Below, piece by piece: positions 18,701 through 25,579 of a stretch of 32,695 bases of DNA. The stretch spans positions 1 through 32,695 of the forward strand of contig CAYZJK010000005.1 in the NCBI GenBank assembly GCA_964479125.1. The letters are read 5' to 3'. Both the position numbers and the translations under genes were made by a program. The notes under the pieces are model-generated. The model searched no databases. It saw only the letters and a list, made by a program, of their open reading frames with translations, and was not told where the DNA came from. This DNA is from CAYZJK01 sp964479125 (lineage in GTDB: Bacteria; Patescibacteriota; Saccharimonadia; Saccharimonadales; Saccharimonadaceae). Numbering within the stretch: the stretch's first letter is position 1; each line of letters starts with the position of its first letter.

Positions 18701-19079
18701 CGTTAATGATAAAGGTACCGCGGTCAGTCATCCATGGATAATCACCAAGGTAGATGTTCTGCTCTTTAACTTCACCGGTTACCTTGTTGGTAAGCTCGAT
18801 GTCGACATGTAGCGGCGCATCAAAAGTAATATTATTTTCTTTTGCAAACCGAACGCTGTTTTTAGGGTCCTGGAATTCATACCCCTTAAACCTTAGTTCT
18901 AGCTTCTGACCCGTATAGTCTTCTATCGGGTTAATCTCGGCAAATACCTCGCCCAGTCCAGTCTCGACGTATTCACGCCATGACTGCTTCTGGTGCTCGA
19001 TAAGATCCGGGATATCTAATGCAGTGTCGTCCTCAGTAAAAAAGACACGACCCTTCACACTAGGTGAATGATTAGCCAT
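15708..19079 (-). CDS. rpoB: DNA-directed RNA polymerase subunit beta
   Basis: The beta subunit forms one pincer of RNA polymerase and the rifampicin pocket. The protein is about 1123 aa, shorter than the E. coli protein because lineage-specific inserts are absent. The start is ATG 19079, since GAGGAG lies 6 nt upstream; the TTG at 19094 would place that site inside the gene. The rifampicin region reads SSQLSQLMDETNPL and HKRRLSSMGPGGL, keeping the key Ser, Gln, Asp, His, Arg and Ser positions, with Leu instead of Phe at the E. coli 514 position and Met at 533. The C-terminal motifs KAQNGGQRFGEMEVWALEAYGA and the acidic tail are present. It is the first gene of the rpoBC operon. Confidence 0.98.
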   Translation of the reverse strand: MANHSPSVKGRVFFTEDDTALDIPDLIEHQKQSWREYVETGLGEVFAEINPIEDYTGQKLELRFKGYEFQDPKNSVRFAKENNITFDAPLHVDIELTNKVTGEVKEQNIYLGDYPWMTDRGTFIINGTERVVVSQLIRSSGVFFTADNIAGRNQYNAKLIPGRGAWLEFETANNGALYVKIDRRRKLPVTTLLRALGMGKKSEIKAAFEDVDNGEVRYIDTTLEKDPSTGTNEALIEVYRRLRPGDLATVENARGMIERMFFDFKRFDYSRVGRYKINKRLGIDLPNTTENRVFQVSDLIAIIKELIRLNNTQEPADDIDSLSNRRVNLVGELVGRQFRIGMLRMQRNAMDRMSMSDIETVTPSQLINARPVVAAVREFFASSQLSQLMDETNPLAELSHKRRLSSMGPGGLSRERAGFDVRDAHPTHYGRLCSVETPEGANIGLVLNLAAYARVNEYGFLETPYLRVKDGKLTDELIYLDADQERTEIIADAGAELNEDGTFKEDRVSARIEMQPGQVDVSEVTLMDAAHKQVLGSTAGLIPFIEKNRIDRSLTGSNMQRQAVPLIKPEAPVVGTGIEHIVAKNSSQLILAEGDGEVVRADGDIVTVKYKDGQKSYEPVHFDKSNDDRSINQKVRVARGQKVKEGDILIEGASIAEGEIALGRDLRVAFMPWGGYNMDDAIIISRRLVEDDTLTSINIKDYTVEVRETKLGNETTTRDIPNVNEYSLRHLDENGIVQVGSEVKAGDVLVGKITPKGEQELSSEERLLRAIFGEKAKDVRDTSQRMSNTGAGKVVAVREFTRENGHDLKSGVLKQIQIFVAQTRKIAVGDKMAGRHGNKGVVAKILPVEDMPFTEDGVPVDVILNPLGVPSRMNIGQLFETHLGLAAQALGYKVATPPFNGVPIEKISSELEKAGYAADGKSQLYDGRTGEPFEERTTVGVMHMIKLHHMVSDKIHARSTGPYAMVTQQPLGGKAQNGGQRFGEMEVWALEAYGAAATLQEMLTIKSDDVYGRAKAYESIIKNEPIVGPKLPESFNVLVKELQGLGLRVDLIDEHEAIDADDAIVDRAKDDANFATEAVKDAALTEEVNIEADLDEGGVSIDEIAKQEESLADAEEETYKEEA

Positions 19080-19132
19080 CGTAACTCCTCGCAATTATTT
19101 GTTTAGTGATTGAATCGGCGCCGAAGATTCTT

Positions 19133-19182
19133 CCCTTTATCATGTTTTGGTGGTGCCAGCACGAAAGCAATCGAATAAAGGG
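19133..19182 (-). other. Structured rpoBC leader (possible control element)
   Basis: The leader of about 115 nt between the predicted start and rpoB contains an 8-bp long-range stem (CCCTTTAT 19133-19140 with ATAAAGGG 19175-19182) enclosing a small GTGC/GCAC hairpin. This may be an RNA element controlling rpoB translation, but I do not recognise a known leader family. Confidence 0.4.
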
Positions 19183-19201
19183 TACACTACTTCTTAGTAG
19201 A

Positions 19202-19230
19202 ATTGTACCACAAAAAATAAGACGAGACAA
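19202..19230 (-). promoter_or_regulatory. Predicted rpoBC promoter
   Basis: Minus-strand -35 TTGTCT (19225-19230), 17-nt spacer, -10 TACAAT (19202-19207), the same -10 as the str operon promoter. Transcription should start near 19195. Confidence 0.7.
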
Positions 19231-19314
19231 TGACTCGATGGTCAATTTATGACTCTATATTACAATGACGATCACGTAGGGTCAATAGCGCGATTCGCCG
19301 ATGCTACAAAACTC

Positions 19315-19939
19315 TTAACCAGCTGTCCAATTTCGCCATGCGTTGTTGCCATATCCCACCCCATTAGCACTTGAACCTGGCGCCACCACCGAGCATGAAG
19401 TGAGATTAGCGAGAGTAATATTATCGGCAACAAGCCTTGGATTACTACTTAAGCTAGATATAGTAAAATATTTACCCGACTTACTCTGAGTAACCAATGC
19501 GAATCCTCGACCTGAGTTAATAACACAGTTTAACAGATTATAAGTATTGCATACAGTCATATAGGCATCCTTTGATACAGGATATTTAAAAGAAGGATTA
19601 GAGTTAGATAAATCCTCACGTGGATATATTTCACCTATATTATCGATCTTATAGAGCTCAAATCCTTTAGCAATACACTTTAAGTCTGACTGGACGGTGT
19701 TGTCGTATGCCCTATTCTGTATTCCGTTATAAGCCAACGCTAATAGCAGCTAATATACCAATCACTACAATAACAACGAGTAGCTCTACGATTGTAAATC
19801 CGGGGCTAGATTGCTTGTTATTGGTAGGTTTATGACTAGAGGAACTATTGGTAGAGCCAAGCCTTGGTGAGCTGCTTTCACCCACCGATAGGATATTTGT
19901 CAAACACTTAAAGGTAGCGTTATTAAATATTTTCCGCAT
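19315..19939 (-). pseudogene. Type IV pilin-like gene with a frameshift
   Basis: The first frame (from ATG 19939) encodes a long Ser/Asn-rich leader ending SSPG, then the prepilin signature FTIVELLVVIVVIGILAAISV, and stops six bases later. The next frame continues as AYNGIQNRAYDNTVQSDLKC and runs 140 residues to 19315, with a Cys pair (VCNTYNLLNC) and a TAG stop... at the end. Removing one G from the GTTGGCTTAT stretch near 19739-19745 joins the two halves in the place expected from the other pilins (IS-V-YNG). The gene is therefore a pilin split by a one-base change. The 48-residue leader is unusually long, and no ribosome site was found before ATG 19939, so the true start is uncertain. Sequencing error, pseudogene or programmed slippage are all possible. 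Confidence 0.8.
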
Positions 19940-20021
19940 ATTGATAATATCTGAATGTACATATCTTACTTAGAATATCCCCACTAATCTTTTCATACCT
20001 ACCCCCCAACTCACTAGTAAA

Positions 20022-20049
20022 ATAATAACCACCCTAAAATAGAGTGGTT
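20022..20049 (-). terminator. Terminator after the TMEM43-like gene
   Basis: An 8-bp stem (20027-20034 with 20042-20049, one G-T pair, 7-nt loop) follows the stop at 20070 by about 20 nt; ATTATTTTACT follows on the minus strand. Confidence 0.6.
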
Positions 20050-20069
20050 AAAATATGACAATGGAGTTA

Positions 20070-21637
20070 TCAACCTCTACGTTCAATAGACCTTGAAGAC
20101 TCACTACGTTCACTACCTGAAGACAGAGGTTGGTCTCTTTGAGGTACCTCTACACCGGCACGCTGCGATGAAGGTGCGACATGAGATGATTGGATAATTT
20201 CATTCGCCTTGCCTGTTTCGCCTCCCCTAGAGTCGTCTCCGCTGGACGGCGGTACGCTACCGGGTTTATTTTTAACCTTATTGATAACAAGCACCTTAAT
20301 TAGAACTAAAGCTACAGCTATAGCAGCTATTAACAACAGGGACAGCAACGGTCGGTAAAACAACCAAGCAACAGCTATTGTTAACAAGGTTAGGATTAAT
20401 GCTACNNNNNNNNNNNNNNNNNNNNNNNNNNNNNNNNNNNNNNNNNNNNNNNNNNNNNNNNNNNNNNNNNNNNNNNNNNNNNNNNNNNNNNNNNNNNNNN
20501 NNNNNGTCGGTAAAACAACCAAGCAACAGCTATTGTTAACAAGGTTAGGATTAATGCTACGAAGAATGTGAATAGACCAGCGATAAATCCTGTAATACTT
20601 TTCAAAACTGGTATAAAAGCTAGCAACATAGATATTGGGCCTAATATTAGCATCAACCCTACCCACATAGCTATAAATCCACCGACTCTAACCAGCCAAG
20701 TTGTAATTTTGTTATTGTTTTCCTGCGCAGAAAATAACTCTTCAGCTGAGTGATCGCCTGATTCTACCATTTCTAACTTAGTGCCATTCTCTGTAGTGTA
20801 GGCGCCCAGCCCGTTATTGGTCTGCTTGGCTACAATAGACACAGGTCCTTCCGTTACTACGGTATAACTGATTCGAATATCACCTATGTTAGGCAGCGCA
20901 GAGTTATTTGTCGTAGTCGCAGTTTCTTCACCTGTAGGATTTATTAGCGAAAGACTATTATTAGTAGCACCATAACTACTACCACCCGACAGCATTAAGT
21001 ACTTACCTTCAACTTTCAAGCCAGGAAACACTGATATATCTAAATTAGATACATCTACTTCTTGCTCTCTATCGATTTTTGAAACTATAGAGTCAGACAG
21101 AGCAAAATCCCCCAATCTAGCCTCAGAGTCTTTTATATCCTTGGATTTAAAGGGCATCTCTGAAGGATTTCGGTATTCTTCCTTTTTAAAGAAATGGTTA
21201 GAGTTTATTTCTTTATCAGACCAAACTTTTGTGTAAGTATATTCGGTGGTAGTTTCCTCAGAGCCACCTAACGACTCCTGGGAAGTACTTTCCTTATCTT
21301 CTCTCCATTGATACATTTCTACCTTACGCTTGAGCATAAGACCTTTTGAAGAGACTCCGAAAACTTCATCATTAACTATATCCGAACTAGTGGCTTCACC
21401 TGTCACGTACACTAGTCTATCTTTATTACTAGAATCAAGAACTGGCTCGTCTATCTCTACTAGTGCTTTTTTACCTTCATTAAGTCCGTCTTGCACTCTA
21501 ACTGAATTACCTTCATTAATCCAAAGGATTACGAATGAGGCTATAAACAAAATTAACCCTAGAACTATATTCTTAAACGATTGCCCTAGTCTATTGCCGT
21601 AAGATTTTGTAACTGTGTTTGTATACCTATTAGCCAT
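20070..21637 (-). CDS. TMEM43-family (DUF1625) membrane protein, broken only by an assembly gap
   Basis: The protein matches the TMEM43/LUMA layout: one N-terminal membrane helix (NIVLGLILFIASFVILWI, about 23-40), a large extracytoplasmic domain of about 280 residues with GYTYTKVWSD-type and VSIVAKQTNNG segments, then several C-terminal helices (VRVGGFIAMWVGLMLILGP onwards). Bacterial members are common but their function is unclear. A 100-N gap divides the gene. The 55 bp before and after the gap are identical, and deleting 155 bp (20406-20560) fuses the two frames into one protein of about 470 aa ending in a hydrophilic Ser/Arg-rich tail. A strong ribosome site AAGGAGG precedes ATG 21637 by 5 nt. 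Confidence 0.8.
20406..20505. other. Assembly gap (100 N) flanked by a 55-bp duplicate
   Basis: The 55 bp at 20351-20405 are repeated exactly at 20506-20560, on either side of the Ns. This is what an assembler leaves when two contigs overlap by its k-mer length but are scaffolded instead of merged. The duplicate is therefore not a biological repeat, and the real sequence is probably shorter by 155 bp. Confidence 0.9.
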
Positions 21638-21888
21638 AACTGCCTCCTTAAGTTGGCCTGAATAATATAAGCATCATAGCATAATTATTGCGATAGCATC
21701 TTAGAATTCAATCATATATAGAAGTAATATATTTTATGCTTAATATACACCCCGTCACTATCAAATCCGTGAAAAACAAAGATAGCCACTACAAAACCCT
21801 CTAATAGCATGTACTCATCCATTACTGTAGAAGAATACCTAGCCTTACATACGCTTCTAATTACTTCAATAATACTTGCTAAATATAA
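21638..21888. other. AT-rich intergenic region without a recognised gene
   Basis: About 250 bp lie between the clpP terminator and the TMEM43-like gene. I see no reading frame with a ribosome site, no tRNA and no strong promoter match; a TATGAT box on the minus strand about 40 bp before the TMEM43-like gene is the best -10 candidate. Confidence 0.4.
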
Positions 21889-21914
21889 AATACCACCCCT
21901 TACAGGATGGTATT
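21889..21914 (-). terminator. Terminator after clpP
   Basis: A 10-position stem (21889-21898 with 21905-21914, one mismatch) lies 22 nt after the clpP stop. TTATATTT follows on the minus strand. Confidence 0.75.
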
Positions 21915-21935
21915 ACTCTATGTTCATAACTTTAA

Positions 21936-22532
21936 CTAAAGGCTTTCAATAACCTGGTCGATTAGACCATACTCCTTAGCCTCCTTAGCACTCATCCAGA
22001 AGTCACGATCGGCATCTTTTTCTATCTTAGATATCTTCTGACCAGTATTTTTAGCTAGAATTTCATTGAGCTTCTTCTTAAGGAATAGACCTTCACGAAG
22101 TGTAATCTCCTGATCACTAATCTTACCCTGGGTACCGCTACTTGGCTGGTGAATCATAATACGGCTATTCGGTAGAGCGATTCGCTTACCCTTTGTTCCG
22201 CTACTAAGTAAGAACGCCCCCATACTAGCCTGAAGGCCTATGCCGATGGTTTGTACGTCAGGCTTGATGTATTGAATGGTGTCATAGATAGCCAGGCCAT
22301 CGTATACACTTCCACCCGGACTATTGATATAGAGCTTAATGTCCTTTGAGTCGTCTTCATATGCTAGATGAAGTAGCTGAGCTACTACTAGGTTAGCTGT
22401 TCGCTCGTTAACGTCTTCACCAAGGAAGATTACGCGTTCATTTAATAGCCGTGAATAGATGTCAAAAGCCCGCTCACCGGTTGGGGTTTGCTCGATTACT
22501 GTTGGTACTAGATAATCTGTAGGTTTTATCAT
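21936..22532 (-). CDS. clpP: ATP-dependent Clp protease proteolytic subunit
   Basis: ClpP forms the 14-subunit protease barrel that degrades proteins fed by Clp ATPases. The catalytic triad is intact: Ser103 in LQASMGAFLL, His128 in RIMIHQP, and Asp177 in DADRDFWMSAKEA (matched by spacing to E. coli 97, 122 and 171). Length 198 aa is normal. The start at 22532 fits the family (PTVIEQTPTGERAFDIYSRLL follows), but there is no Shine-Dalgarno sequence, and the -10 box ends only 9 nt before the ATG, so the mRNA is probably leaderless. A CIRCE element covers the -35 box, placing clpP with clpB under HrcA. Confidence 0.97.
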   Translation of the reverse strand: MIKPTDYLVPTVIEQTPTGERAFDIYSRLLNERVIFLGEDVNERTANLVVAQLLHLAYEDDSKDIKLYINSPGGSVYDGLAIYDTIQYIKPDVQTIGIGLQASMGAFLLSSGTKGKRIALPNSRIMIHQPSSGTQGKISDQEITLREGLFLKKKLNEILAKNTGQKISKIEKDADRDFWMSAKEAKEYGLIDQVIESL

Positions 22533-22541
22533 AATACTATT

Positions 22542-22570
22542 AGTATACTAAAAAATAGCACTCGAATCAA
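22542..22570 (-). promoter_or_regulatory. clpP promoter, -35 box inside CIRCE, leaderless spacing
   Basis: Minus-strand -35 TTGATT (22565-22570) lies in the CIRCE spacer, then 17 nt, then -10 TATACT (22542-22547). Transcription should begin about 3 nt before the clpP ATG. Confidence 0.8.
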
Positions 22571-22581
22571 TCGAGTGCTAA
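22555..22581. promoter_or_regulatory. CIRCE element (HrcA operator) upstream of clpP
   Basis: ATAGCACTC, 9-nt spacer, GAGTGCTAA: one mismatch to the CIRCE consensus, in the outermost base. The spacer extends the palindrome to a 10-bp perfect stem with a 5-nt loop, and a TTTTTT run follows on the minus strand, so the same DNA could also terminate transcription from the 67-aa gene upstream. Confidence 0.92.
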
Positions 22582-22644
22582 ATTGTTCTGGAAAAGGGTT
22601 CCTGGCAGCTGAAGTAAATCTGTTGCGGGGGTGGTGGTTAGATT

Positions 22645-22848
22645 TTAGTTGACGTCCTCAATCAGACGATTATACCTTTCGCAGCGACGCTGCTGATTGA
22701 GTTCGATCGCTTTGTGGCGAAGAGTTTCAACTGTAGATGTGACTCGATCGGCAACCGGCCTCAAAAGAGTACCGAGAGATGCCTGAGGCGAATACTGGCC
22801 GAATCGGAAGTTATCATTGTCAGCGCGAGAATCGTGCTTAGAATCCAT
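22645..22848 (-). CDS. Small hypothetical protein, 67 aa
   Basis: A short soluble, strongly charged protein beginning MDSKHDSRADNDNF, with a predicted helix in its second half (VADRVTSTVETLRHKAIELN). No family is recognised. It is accepted as real because AGGAG lies 4 nt before the ATG, and because it fills the space between trigger factor and clpP in the same direction. It would be terminated by the CIRCE-hairpin. Confidence 0.65.
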   Translation of the reverse strand: MDSKHDSRADNDNFRFGQYSPQASLGTLLRPVADRVTSTVETLRHKAIELNQQRRCERYNRLIEDVN

Positions 22849-22887
22849 GTTTCTCCTATTCTGTGCCAGGAACCATCGACTATAGTA

Positions 22888-24171
22888 CTACTTCTTGTTG
22901 TAGTCGACAAGTAGGTCGATAGTCTTTTCAGTCAGAATGCGGTTAGCAAGGTCCCTTTGAGCTTCAGGAGTCTTTAGCTGCTCCCTAGTCTTCTCATCTG
23001 GATACTGAGTGCCTAGTTGGTTCATTCGCTTTAGCAATTCTTGGTCAGTCGCTTCAACCTTCTCTACCTTACTAATCTCTGCTAGAGCTAGGCCAGCTTT
23101 AACGCGTGCTTCAGCAGCTGGCTTAACTTCGCGCTCGATCCAATCTTCACGATCCTTGAATCCCTTATCTGCTAGATACATATCAACAGTCACACCCTGA
23201 TACATTAGGTTCTGCTGCATGTCTCGCTCGATAGATGCTTGCTGGTCACTTAGTAGTACTTCTGGTACTGGAATTTCTGAAGTTTCAACAATCTTCTTTA
23301 CGATGTCATCTTTGTAGCGCTCGTCAGCTTCACGCTCTTTTTGAGTAGTGATTTCACGCTTAATATCATCCTTTAGATCCTTAACAGTCTTGAATGGACC
23401 AGCCTTCTGAGCTAGCTCATCAGTCAATTCAGGTTCAACTACTTCCTTAACTTCGTTAAGAGTAACGGTAAATACTACAGGCGCACCCTTTAGGTCAGCT
23501 ACGTGGTAGTTGTCTGGGAAAGTAAGATCAATATCAAACTTCTCGCCTGGCTTCTTGCCAACAATACCTTCCTCAAAGCCTGGAATGAAGCTTCCACTGC
23601 CTAGTACAATGTCGTAACCTTCAGCTGCACCACCATCAAATGGAACACCATCCTTCTTACCTACGAAATCAATCTTAACCTCGTCGCCCATCTTAGCGGC
23701 ACGATCAACTGGATTCTTCTCAGCAAACCCCTTCTTAACTCGGTCAATAATTTCATTAACATCTTTTTCAGTAACCTTAACGTCAGCCTTCTTAACATCA
23801 AGCTTCTTGTATTCGCCAAGCTTTACCTTAGGCATAATTTCAGCAGTCGCTGTAAATTCTAGTTCTTCACCTGGAACGAACTTCTTAACGTCTACCTCAG
23901 GTCGATCAAGAGCCTGTAGCTCTGAATCCATAAAAGCATCGGCCACAGCCTTTGAGATAGCGTGGTCTAGAGTATGCTCAGCTAGCTTGTCTGGACGAAC
24001 GTGCTTAGCAGCTACGCTTACAGGCACTTTACCCTTACGGAAGCCGTCGACTTTCATGTCGCGTGCTTCGTGAACTAGCGCTACTTGCTCGGCGTCTTTT
24101 AGTTCTTTAGGCTCTACGGTTACGGTTAATTCTACTTTAGTATCGGATAGGTATTTGACTGATTTCTTCAT
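22888..24171 (-). CDS. tig: Trigger factor
   Basis: Trigger factor is the ribosome-bound chaperone that meets nascent chains. The ribosome-docking loop GFRKGKVP is at 43-50; the FKBP-type prolyl isomerase domain lies at about 155-245 (DEVKIDFVGKKDGVPFDGG, then PGFEEGIVGKKPGEK); the helical C-terminal arms follow. Length 427 aa is normal. There is no ribosome site: an extended -10 (TGC-TATACT) ends 9 nt before the ATG, predicting a leaderless mRNA. It is 33 bp after the HisRS-like gene. Confidence 0.96.
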   Translation of the reverse strand: MKKSVKYLSDTKVELTVTVEPKELKDAEQVALVHEARDMKVDGFRKGKVPVSVAAKHVRPDKLAEHTLDHAISKAVADAFMDSELQALDRPEVDVKKFVPGEELEFTATAEIMPKVKLGEYKKLDVKKADVKVTEKDVNEIIDRVKKGFAEKNPVDRAAKMGDEVKIDFVGKKDGVPFDGGAAEGYDIVLGSGSFIPGFEEGIVGKKPGEKFDIDLTFPDNYHVADLKGAPVVFTVTLNEVKEVVEPELTDELAQKAGPFKTVKDLKDDIKREITTQKEREADERYKDDIVKKIVETSEIPVPEVLLSDQQASIERDMQQNLMYQGVTVDMYLADKGFKDREDWIEREVKPAAEARVKAGLALAEISKVEKVEATDQELLKRMNQLGTQYPDEKTREQLKTPEAQRDLANRILTEKTIDLLVDYNKK

Positions 24172-24180
24172 ATGTAAGCT

Positions 24181-24189
24181 AGTATAGCA
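24181..24189 (-). promoter_or_regulatory. Extended -10 promoter of tig, leaderless spacing
   Basis: Minus strand TGC-TATACT; the hexamer (24181-24186) ends 9 nt before the tig ATG. No good -35 box is seen, as is common for extended -10 promoters. Confidence 0.6.
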
Positions 24190-24204
24190 AACTAAACTAA
24201 CTCC

Positions 24205-25419
24205 TTAAACCGTAAGCACTTCTTCAAATAACCTATCTTCCTCTGAGATTTGCATGAAAGACTGTCGATAGTCTTTAACTATTGAAACGATACGCGCCCC
24301 ACCTAACTCCTGACCAGAACCAGTCTTAGTCTCAATAAATAGGTAGACGTCATCACTTCTAGTGTCGTCATCTAAGATCAATGAAAACGGAATAAGTTCA
24401 TTCTTAGCAACTTGATGCGCTCGCTCTTTGTTCTGGCCAACATATTGAACTTGCACCTTAACCCCGTCTTCTCGAAGGGTCCGAGCTAGTTGCTGAGCGT
24501 TAGGCTCAAGCATGACATCAGTAAAGGTGACTAGTAGCTCGACATGAGACTGAGATGGTAGTTCTATTCCCACCAATTCCATACCGGCTATGACAGAATC
24601 TAGAGAGATATATTCACCGAGTGATAGATCGATTGCGTTAGATGGAGCTGATTCATATCCACCAGAAGCTAAAGTAACGGAAGAACCATTCTTAACCACA
24701 TCAACACTAAAGACTAATCCAGCGGCATAGGTACTAGCGTTAACTAAAGTTGGGTCAAACACTACCTTGCCAATATTTAACGCTTTAAGCTCTTCAATGA
24801 CCGTATCGGTAAACTCATACACCACTCCACTCTTTGTAGCGGCAGGTACGTTTTCGTCTGGTAAGTCACTGAGTGAGACCACTTGGACTAGCTTATTAAT
24901 TTGTGTCTGAGCATTAGAGCCTAGCACTTCAATGATCTTATCGGCAAAAGCCTGGGCTTCCATACTTTTTCGCTCAGAGAATAACTTAATCAACAGTTCA
25001 GTTTGCACAGGTGTAGTGCCAATTGATTCATGTAAGATAGCAGCTAGAAGATCACGGTTGTTGATTCTGATTACAGTCTGCGAGGACGTAACGCCTAGAG
25101 ACCGAGCGGCATGAGCTGAGGCTTCAATTATCTCCACACATTGCCATGGCGTAGACTCACCAAAATGATTAACTGCTACAGCAGAAGGTGTACTATAACC
25201 TAAGTGTTCTTTTTCCAGCACCTTATATGATCGGCGTGATAGACCTGGCTCTATTCCATAACCCGGAATAGTCTTTTCAGCATGAGTTCTAGTTGTATAT
25301 GGATCGAAGCCATAGAGCTCTAGAGATTTAATTAAGTGACTGAGAAGATGCCGCTTAATAGTAACCTCTTTTAGCAAGAGGTACGACGGGCTCTCCGATG
25401 GGGTTGCCACTTTGTTCAT
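24205..25419 (-). CDS. Histidyl-tRNA synthetase paralogue, catalytically degenerate
   Basis: The fold signature of HisRS/HisZ is visible: INNRDLL (119-125, the 'NNR.LL' element), FDPTLVNASTYAAGLVFSV (221-239) where HisRS has FDPSLVRGLDYYTG-like sequence, SGGYES in place of GGRYD, and a C-terminal anticodon-binding-like domain (VELLVTFTDV through LIPFSLILDDD). The active-site Arg of RGLDYYTG, the YY pair and the GGRYD Arg are all replaced, so aminoacylation is unlikely. HisZ, the regulatory subunit of ATP phosphoribosyltransferase, is one possible relative, but no his gene is nearby. The gene starts at ATG 25419 with an extended -10 ending 8 nt earlier and no ribosome site. The hammerhead ribozyme lies about 105 bp upstream. 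The fold call is fairly good; the role is unknown. Confidence 0.65.
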   Translation of the reverse strand: MNKVATPSESPSYLLLKEVTIKRHLLSHLIKSLELYGFDPYTTRTHAEKTIPGYGIEPGLSRRSYKVLEKEHLGYSTPSAVAVNHFGESTPWQCVEIIEASAHAARSLGVTSSQTVIRINNRDLLAAILHESIGTTPVQTELLIKLFSERKSMEAQAFADKIIEVLGSNAQTQINKLVQVVSLSDLPDENVPAATKSGVVYEFTDTVIEELKALNIGKVVFDPTLVNASTYAAGLVFSVDVVKNGSSVTLASGGYESAPSNAIDLSLGEYISLDSVIAGMELVGIELPSQSHVELLVTFTDVMLEPNAQQLARTLREDGVKVQVQYVGQNKERAHQVAKNELIPFSLILDDDTRSDDVYLFIETKTGSGQELGGARIVSIVKDYRQSFMQISEEDRLFEEVLTV

Positions 25420-25427
25420 AATGACAT

Positions 25428-25436
25428 ACTATATCA
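25428..25436 (-). promoter_or_regulatory. Extended -10 promoter of the HisRS-like gene, leaderless spacing
   Basis: Minus strand TGA-TATAGT; the hexamer (25428-25433) ends 8 nt before the ATG at 25419. TTTACG lies 17 nt further upstream as a weak -35. Confidence 0.6.
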
Positions 25437-25472
25437 TCATTCTATATATACGTAAAGCATAGACAGGTCTTT

Positions 25473-25517
25473 AACCTAGTCCAAACACCATCTCCAATCG
25501 GAGACTATGAGTAGGTT
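25473..25517 (-). ncRNA. Structured RNA segment downstream of the hammerhead
   Basis: A 6-bp closing stem (25473-25478 with 25512-25517) encloses a 5-bp hairpin with a 4-nt loop (TCTCC 25491-25495 with GGAGA 25500-25504). It lies 8 nt after the hammerhead and could be part of the same transcript. I do not recognise a known family, and such short stems can occur by chance. Confidence 0.35.
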
Positions 25518-25524
25518 TTATTAA

Positions 25525-25579
25525 TACACTTTTCGTCCTTTTGGACTCATCAGCACAACTTAACAGTTATGGAAGTGTA
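25525..25579 (-). ncRNA. Type III hammerhead ribozyme
   Basis: On the minus strand, 5' to 3': stem III strand UACACU (25579-25574), U16.1 and C17 (25573, 25572), stem I CAUAAC, loop UGUUAA, GUUGUG (6 bp with one U-G pair; 25571-25554), core CUGAUGA (25553-25547), stem II GUCC, loop AAAA, GGAC (25546-25535), core GAAA (25534-25531), and stem III strand AGUGUA (25530-25525). Every invariant core nucleotide is present and all three helices pair. Cleavage is expected between 25572 and 25571. Stems I and II are closed by loops and stem III is open, which makes it type III. It lies in an intergenic region between a 61-aa gene and the HisRS-like gene. Confidence 0.92.

Noticed and set aside
15708..19094. 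Upstream TTG start for rpoB at 19094
   Set aside because: It would place the strong GAGGAG ribosome site inside the gene; ATG 19079 fits better.
20351..20560. Biological 55-bp direct repeat or small insertion
   Set aside because: The copies abut an N run of exactly 100, and the same pattern with the same 55-bp length recurs at 29055-29264, which fits an assembler artefact.
25420..25520. T-box riboswitch in front of the HisRS-like gene
   Set aside because: An aminoacyl-tRNA synthetase paralogue made this worth testing, but the conserved T-box bulge sequence and an antiterminator/terminator pair are absent.
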